Below, one piece after another: positions 7,281 through 11,537 of a DNA stretch of 11,537 bases. The stretch is from Flavobacteriales bacterium UBA1995 (GTDB taxonomy: Bacteria > Bacteroidota > Bacteroidia > Flavobacteriales_D > Sanyastnellaceae): positions 11,395-22,931 of the forward strand of contig DDCX01000130.1 of the NCBI GenBank assembly GCA_002336475.1, in the 5' to 3' direction. Made by a program: the position numbers and the translations under genes. The notes under the pieces were generated by a model that saw nothing but the letters and a program-made list of their open reading frames with translations, ran no database searches and had not been told where the DNA came from. Position 1 is the stretch's first letter. Each line of letters opens with the position of its first letter.

Positions 7281-8035
7281 GCCCCACTATTGTCCTGTCA
7301 GCAACGACAACGCAGCGCTTCGGCGAGGCGACCCCTCCGGGGGTGAAGGGAAACCTTCTGTCGGACCCCCGAAAGAATGGCTTCGGCCAGGGCAGCGGGA
7401 AGAACCTCGGTTCTGTTGACCTCCAAAGCGAAAGCTGAGGAGTTGCCGACCTCCGGCGCAACGGCATCCTGAGAATGGATGGAGCCCAGCTCACCCGGGA
7501 GCAATCCCGCACCTGAACAATGGAGGCGCCGCACCCAACCGGTCTAACCGGTACTGCCTCGGCAGTGGGGGACCAAGACGAGAGTCGCGGTCATCTCTTC
7601 GGAGACAAGAGCGGTGAGTACCAAGGGTTTCGATCCGAAGTACTGAGGAAGGACTGGCCACCGAAAGGAAACCGGTCCGACATCGGGTCACCCTGTGTGA
7701 CGCGATGCGCCAAAGAGCCCAGGGACAGGCACGCCGCAAGGCAGTTGACCCCGGGATGCTTGGGCCAGAAGGGGCAACCCCGAAGGCCGACTCAGTTCGC
7801 TCGCGAATTGAACCGCGCAGTCCGCAAGGAAGGCCGGGTGCATTCAGGACAAGTCAATGGTCATTGACCACGTCAGTTCCGACGCTTTGAGGTCCAGATC
7901 GCCTTTAAAAAGGCGAAGCATGAAGAACCCCCGTTACTTCATGAGCAGGACACCCCAGGGTGGGCCATGCCTGGAAGAATCCGCATCAGAAACAGAAGGC
8001 TTCGGCCGGAAGTGGACGGTGCGGATTTCTTATTT
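7281..8035 (+). ncRNA. Candidate large structured noncoding RNA, class not recognised
   Basis: About 755 nt with no credible protein, filled with local hairpins. Tetraloop hairpins on the + strand: CGC-TTCG-GCG 7316, ACCCC-TCCG-GGGGT 7331, GAAGG-GAAA-CCTTC 7345, TGGC-TTCG-GCCA 7378, AGC-GAAA-GCT 7427, CGGGA-GCAA-TCCCG 7496, GAC-GAGA-GTC 7577 inside GACC/GGTC, TCTC-TTCG-GAGA 7594, GGGT-TTCG-ATCC 7625 inside AGTAC/GTACT, GCC-GCAA-GGC 7733. Others: 7401-7414, 7538-7552, 7553-7566, 7651-7678, a 10-pair hairpin 7681-7707, 7853-7868, 7871-7884, 7900-7915, 7919-7943. On the minus strand none of these loops is GNRA or UNCG, so transcription is +. CCCAC and TGTCCTG (7283-7297) can pair with CAGGACA and GTGGG (7946-7964), closing the molecule. 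I find no RNase P, tmRNA, SRP or group I/II intron signature. Exact ends and promoter are not evident. Confidence 0.75.
7978..8035 (+). terminator. Terminator-like hairpin ending the candidate RNA
   Basis: AATCCGCATC (7978-7987) pairs with GGTGCGGATT (8018-8027), ten pairs with one wobble. Inside is a second hairpin, GGC-TTCG-GCC (7998-8007). A T-rich run, TTTCTTATTT, follows at 8026-8035. The T run is imperfect and lies only on the + side, which supports a + strand transcript ending here, 38 nt before the stop codon of the convergent minus-strand gene. Confidence 0.6.
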
Positions 8036-8072
8036 CCCACCATTTCTATGCGGTGAGGAGCATTCTCGACGG

Positions 8073-8528
8073 TTAGGGAAGTTCTCTTTTTGCAATGCGC
8101 TCCAAAGGACCAGGACATGCCTTTTGATGGCATGAAATACAACCAGAGACTACTGAGGAATATGCTTCCGAATTGGGGTGGTCATTGAATTCCAAGATCC
8201 GCTTTTCAAAGGCAATGGCCAATGCTTGGTAACCATCCACGAGCATACTGGAGTCCGTTGGCGCCAAGTCATTCAGGTCAAATTCCGTGAAGGCCGCACC
8301 ATCCCAATCACCAACCTGTCCTAGAAACTGCGTGCGAAACCCCACCAACTCTGCATCCAAGTGACGCATAGATTCCGCCAGCGGACTGGTACGGTTGGGT
8401 TGGGTAGGTGCCAAGCGCGGCCCTGCAGAAGATGGTGATGTTCCACATCTGGCCAACACCATGGCTCCTGCTGCCAAGCAAATTACCGTCCATTGACGGC
8501 AACTGTTTGAGGGGAACTGCGCTGGCAT
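8073..8528 (-). CDS. Small exported protein with one c-type heme motif
   Basis: 151 residues from ATG at 8528 to TAA at 8073; a TTG just before the ATG is also in frame, but the ATG is preferred. The N-terminus is a signal sequence (WTVICLAAGAMVL) followed by ARCGTS; Cys28 could be lipidated, though Arg before it is unusual. Near the C-terminus CISCH (130-134) is a CxxCH heme c attachment motif, followed by an extra Cys (138) in QKACPGPLERI. The preceding helix-rich part (residues 50-125) has no second heme motif, and I see no certain distal ligand, so electron transfer or heme sensing is inferred only. The ATG overlaps the stop of the DUF4920 gene as TGATG, which indicates an operon with coupled translation. 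Confidence 0.8.
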   Translation of the reverse strand: MPAQFPSNSCRQWTVICLAAGAMVLARCGTSPSSAGPRLAPTQPNRTSPLAESMRHLDAELVGFRTQFLGQVGDWDGAAFTEFDLNDLAPTDSSMLVDGYQALAIAFEKRILEFNDHPNSEAYSSVVSGCISCHQKACPGPLERIAKRELP

Positions 8529-9031
8529 CAATCTTCGATCATCACTCCCGTAGCGGTGAATGCAAGCTGCAATTCTGGCTCGGAAATGGACGCTATGTAG
8601 GCTTCAGATTCTCCCGCGTCTTCTGCATAGTGTCGGAGCATATCCACCGTCAACGTATCGAAGAAGGCCTCCCCTTCTACTACGGTTCGTTTTCCTTCAG
8701 CCCCTTCAGTAGGAACAAAAAACCCGTAATCGAGAAAACGAACGAAGACGGTATCCTCACCTGACGCCACATCCATCCAACATCCCTTCTTGGCGCAGGT
8801 AGCGGTGATTTCTCCTTCGAAACGAACCGCAGCCCTGCCCTCATTCTCCAAAGCTGAGCGAAGACCTTGGGCGTCCACTGTCTCATCCAAGTCGATCACT
8901 GACCCGTAAAACATCTGTCCTGATTCAGCTCCTCCCTCAATTGGGGCGCTGCTACCAGCACAACCCAAACCGGTTACAATTCCGATTGCCACTGCGGCCC
9001 AAAAGGGGCCATTACCCAACACATTCATCAT
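8528..9031 (-). CDS. DUF4920 family lipoprotein
   Basis: 167 residues; the gene begins ATG-ATG at 9031/9028. Residues 5-24 are a signal peptide ending in TGLGC, a somewhat atypical lipobox with Cys24 as the likely lipidation site. The mature domain matches my memory of the DUF4920 family: an OB-like beta-rich fold with CAKKGCWM (Cys79 and Cys84), VRFLDYGFFVP (97-107), VVEGEAFFDTLTVDMLRHYAEDAG (117-140) and a closing ATGVMIED-like strand. The two cysteines may bind a metal or form a disulfide; no activity is established for the family as far as I know. It is the first gene of a pair with the downstream heme protein, suggesting a shared envelope role. Confidence 0.85.
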   Translation of the reverse strand: MMNVLGNGPFWAAVAIGIVTGLGCAGSSAPIEGGAESGQMFYGSVIDLDETVDAQGLRSALENEGRAAVRFEGEITATCAKKGCWMDVASGEDTVFVRFLDYGFFVPTEGAEGKRTVVEGEAFFDTLTVDMLRHYAEDAGESEAYIASISEPELQLAFTATGVMIED

Positions 9032-9145
9032 GGTGGTAAACTAAACCAAAATGCAACATTCAAACATCAGCCGAACCTTGCTAAAAGAGCGTCTTTTCAA
9101 ATCCTAACGGATTGTGCGCTTTGGGCCCAAACGGATGGAATTGAT

Positions 9146-9165
9146 AAGTGTATTTCTTACACTTG
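9146..9165 (+). promoter_or_regulatory. Putative promoter box with overlapping operator-like palindrome
   Basis: TACACTTG (9158-9165) is one mismatch from the Bacteroidota -7 box TAnnTTTG and is followed by CAG, as at the cold-shock gene. It would give a leader of about 12 nt before the ATG at 9184. A perfect inverted repeat, AAGTGTA (9146-9152), 5 nt, TACACTT (9158-9164), covers the box, so a dimeric repressor could block RNA polymerase there. TTG at 9141-9143 is closer than the usual -33 spacing. Confidence 0.4.
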
Positions 9166-9183
9166 CAGATCCGTACCGCATCC

Positions 9184-11490
9184 ATGCGATTAAACACCGT
9201 TTTTCTTTCTGGCTTCAGCTGCATGAGCATCGGCTTCCTTTCAAGCTGCAGGCCCTCAGTTGCCCCTGATCTCTCAGAGAAAAAAACAGCTTTTGTAGAC
9301 AGTGTACTTCGGACCATGTCCTTGGAAGACAAAGCCGGCGAGATGACGCAGCTTACGCTCGACATGGTATGTGTGGGCAAACCCTTTAAACTGGAAAAGC
9401 CCCACCGGCTGGACACCACAAAATTGCAGAAGGTTTTGGTGGACCTCAAGGTGGGCAGCATCCTGAATTGCGGAGGACACGCCTATAGCCCTGCCCAGTG
9501 GCACGAATTCATTAGCGGGATTCAGTCTGCGGCAGCCCAAAAAACGACAGGCATCCCCGTGTTGTATGGCATCGATGCCATCCATGGAGCAACCTACACT
9601 TCTGGCGCCGTGCTGGGGCCCCAACAAATCGGACTTGCGGCCACTTGGGACACCGCCTTGGTCCGCAAGTTTGCCGAGAATGCCGCTATTGAAGTGACCG
9701 CTTCGGGCATCCCTTGGAATTTCTCACCCGTTCTCGATGTAGCGCGCGATGCACGCTGGCCGAGGTTCTGGGAAACGTTTGGAGAGGCGCCTAAACTGGT
9801 CAGCGACATGGGCGTGGCCATGGTCAAAGGTTACCAGGAAGGCCCTGCCCCCATTGCTGCAACACTCAAACATTATGTCGGTTACAGCCGGCCGTTGACG
9901 GGAAAGGACAGAACGCCCGCTTGGATTCCAGAACGTCAACTGCGCCAGATCTTTTTGCCGCCCTTTGCAGCTGCCATCGACGCTGGTGCAGCCAGCATCA
10001 TGGTCAACAGTGGCGAAGTCAATGGCATCCCCGTGCATGCAGACCATCACATCCTCACGGATATCCTGCGGGAGGACCTGGGTTTTGAGGGAATGGTGGT
10101 GACGGATTGGGAAGACATCAAGTACCTCTTCAAGCGCCACAAGGTCGCGGCGAATTACAAGGACGCGATCGAGATGGCCATCCATGCCGGCATCGACATG
10201 AGCATGGTTCCCGGAGACCTCAAATTTCCGGGATTGCTGATGGAACTGGTCCGCGAAGGCAGGATCTCAGAAGCCCGCATCGACGAAAGTGTGCGCCGCA
10301 TTCTCAGCATGAAGTATGACCTCGGCCTCTTTCGCACAGGAGGCATGCCCCCTGCCCTTGCGGACTATCCCGCCAAAGAGAGCTTAGAAGGCACTGCCGC
10401 AAGGGCAGCATTGGAGAGCATCACCTTGCTCAAGAATGAAGGCCAGCACGCCGTCAATGAAGGCGACCCCATTCTGCCCATTGGTGGCAAGGGGCGCATC
10501 CTCGTCACGGGCCCTACCGCCAACAGCTTGAATGCCCTCAACGGAGGATGGACCGGAACATGGCAAGGGAGGGACACCACCTACAACACCCCGGGACGCC
10601 CCACTGCTGTTGAATCCATGAGGGAAGTCTTTGGTGAAGACCGCATTGCATTTGCGGGGGTGGACATGGATTTCACCGATGCCGACGTCGCCGACATCAC
10701 CCGCAACTTGAACCCCGTCACCACCCAATGCGCCGTGGTCTTTTTGGGTGAAATGCCCTACACTGAGGGCAAGGGAAGCGTTGAAGACATCGAACTTTTT
10801 GACAACCAACAAAACCTGGTAAAAGCCCTTCATGGAAAGGGAATACCGGTCATTGGCGTCTATGCCGGTGGACGCCCAAGGACCTTCTCCAACATGGAGC
10901 CGATGCTCGACGCGTTTGTCATGGCCTACCTCCCTGGAGATTACGGTGCCCGCGCCATTGCTGACGTCCTCAGCGGAAACTTTAACCCCTCGGGCCGTCT
11001 GCCCTTCACCTGGCCGCGCTATGCCTCAGCGCACCTGACGTACGACCACAAGCACACCGAAAACCTGAGCGCAAAATTGGACTGGGGCGACTTTAACCCC
11101 CTGTACACCTTTGGAAGCGGCTTGTCCTATTCCAACGTGGAGACCACCTCCATCGCACTAACCGACAGCGTCTTCCAGATGGGAGATGTCATCGACATCA
11201 CTGTGAGCCTTCAAAATACTGGGACACGATCCACCACGGAGACGGTCATCCTCTATTCCCAAGACCGCGTGGCGAGCATCACGCCGTCTGTAGATGAACT
11301 CAAGGCCTTCAAGCAGGTGGTTGTACCTGCTGGTGCCACCATTGAAGTGAACTTCAACGTTTCCACTGAGGGCTTAGGCTTCATTGGACAAGAGAACACC
11401 TACACCGTCGAGCCAGGGGCCTTTGGGCTGCGTGTGAAAGACCAAACCGTGGACTTCGAACTCATTCAGCAATCAAACAACAACCCATAA
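9184..11490 (+). CDS. Glycoside hydrolase family 3 lipoprotein (beta-glucosidase/exo-beta-glycosidase type)
   Basis: 768 residues from ATG at 9184. A GTG at 9148 is in frame but the signal peptide starts at the ATG. FLSSC gives a canonical lipobox with Cys22, so the enzyme is a lipoprotein of the periplasm or cell surface. Residues about 30-390 form the TIM barrel with GIDAIHG, KHYVGYS (K229, H230) and GMVVTDW, in which Asp308 is the expected nucleophile. The alpha/beta sandwich follows, with GEMPYTEGKGS, where Glu528 fits the acid/base of barley ExoI-like enzymes. A C-terminal fibronectin-III-like domain (about 660-755) completes the usual GH3 layout. The enzyme should release glucose or a similar sugar from the non-reducing end of beta-glucans or xyloglucan oligosaccharides; substrate choice is not readable here. 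Divergent from the DUF4920 gene. Confidence 0.93.
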   Translation: MRLNTVFLSGFSCMSIGFLSSCRPSVAPDLSEKKTAFVDSVLRTMSLEDKAGEMTQLTLDMVCVGKPFKLEKPHRLDTTKLQKVLVDLKVGSILNCGGHAYSPAQWHEFISGIQSAAAQKTTGIPVLYGIDAIHGATYTSGAVLGPQQIGLAATWDTALVRKFAENAAIEVTASGIPWNFSPVLDVARDARWPRFWETFGEAPKLVSDMGVAMVKGYQEGPAPIAATLKHYVGYSRPLTGKDRTPAWIPERQLRQIFLPPFAAAIDAGAASIMVNSGEVNGIPVHADHHILTDILREDLGFEGMVVTDWEDIKYLFKRHKVAANYKDAIEMAIHAGIDMSMVPGDLKFPGLLMELVREGRISEARIDESVRRILSMKYDLGLFRTGGMPPALADYPAKESLEGTAARAALESITLLKNEGQHAVNEGDPILPIGGKGRILVTGPTANSLNALNGGWTGTWQGRDTTYNTPGRPTAVESMREVFGEDRIAFAGVDMDFTDADVADITRNLNPVTTQCAVVFLGEMPYTEGKGSVEDIELFDNQQNLVKALHGKGIPVIGVYAGGRPRTFSNMEPMLDAFVMAYLPGDYGARAIADVLSGNFNPSGRLPFTWPRYASAHLTYDHKHTENLSAKLDWGDFNPLYTFGSGLSYSNVETTSIALTDSVFQMGDVIDITVSLQNTGTRSTTETVILYSQDRVASITPSVDELKAFKQVVVPAGATIEVNFNVSTEGLGFIGQENTYTVEPGAFGLRVKDQTVDFELIQQSNNNP

Positions 11491-11493
11491 AGC

Positions 11494-11537
11494 ATGAAAC
11501 ACCTTTACTCTTTATTGACGGCCATCCTGGTCGTTTC
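11494..11537 (+). CDS. Start of an exported protein (3' end outside window)
   Basis: ATG at 11494 comes 3 nt after the TAA of the glycoside hydrolase, so the two are probably co-transcribed. Only 14 full codons are visible: MKHLYSLLTAILVV, a basic start and hydrophobic core typical of a signal peptide. The position suggests a second envelope protein of the same operon, perhaps carbohydrate-related, but the product cannot be named. Confidence 0.65.
   Translation, partial: MKHLYSLLTAILVV

Noticed and set aside
7204..7890. Several 60-115-codon open frames on both strands in the RNA region
   Set aside because: Their products are Arg/Pro/Gly-rich without hydrophobic cores or motifs, overlap each other in many frames, and run across perfect hairpins. 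GC-rich structured RNA explains them better.
7281..8035. Identity as RNase P RNA, tmRNA, SRP RNA, or a group I or II intron
   Set aside because: I found no GAGGAAAGTCC-like P4 strand or ACAGAA partner, no tRNA-like CCA end, no SRP loop sequence, no intron domain V or P7 core, and no reverse transcriptase or endonuclease gene nearby. The 'GAGGAAGGAC' at 7645-7654 only superficially resembles RNase P.
8116..8134. Inverted repeat CATGCC/GGCATG near the end of the heme protein gene
   Set aside because: It lies within the heme-motif coding sequence and has no T tract, so it is better explained by coding constraint.

Overview
The window looks like a chromosomal piece of a Bacteroidota genome, most likely a (marine) member of or near the Flavobacteriales. 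The grounds are a type IX secretion C-terminal sorting domain on a giant modular secreted protein, the Bacteroidota-typical lysine-rich cold-shock protein and GreA-like 'STAGDK..ETGRAM' protein, a DUF4920 lipoprotein, an uncharacterised ~250-residue Bacteroidota family, and promoter -7 boxes of the TAnnTTTG type. I see no transposase, integrase, phage gene or CRISPR array.

Layout. 1-540: 3' end of a membrane fatty acid desaturase (+). 556-1137: exported beta-barrel-like protein (-), convergent with it. 1250-2002: conserved protein of unknown function (+), ending 3 nt from the convergent cold-shock-domain protein (2006-2458, -, TTG start). 2558-3795: two-gene minus-strand operon, a secreted unknown protein followed with an ATGA overlap by a GreA-like protein. 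4094-7120: a 1008-residue secreted protein of six alternating beta-sandwich and GCTDP cysteine modules, one Kazal-like insert and a T9SS sorting domain.

7121-8072 has no credible protein-coding gene. It holds a terminator-like hairpin (7248-7279), then about 700 nt that fold almost end to end into short hairpins, many capped by GNRA or UNCG tetraloops when read on the + strand only. The two ends can pair and the stretch finishes in a terminator-like hairpin (7978-8035). I read this as a large structured noncoding RNA of a class I cannot name. It is the most interesting item here.

8073-9031: minus-strand pair encoding a DUF4920 lipoprotein and a small protein with one c-type heme motif, joined by a TGATG overlap. 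9184-11490: a divergently transcribed lipoprotein glycoside hydrolase of family 3, with a palindrome over its putative promoter. Three nucleotides after its stop codon a further exported protein begins (11494) and runs off the window. The last two genes probably form a small polysaccharide-use operon; otherwise the genes are mostly cell-envelope functions without one common pathway.
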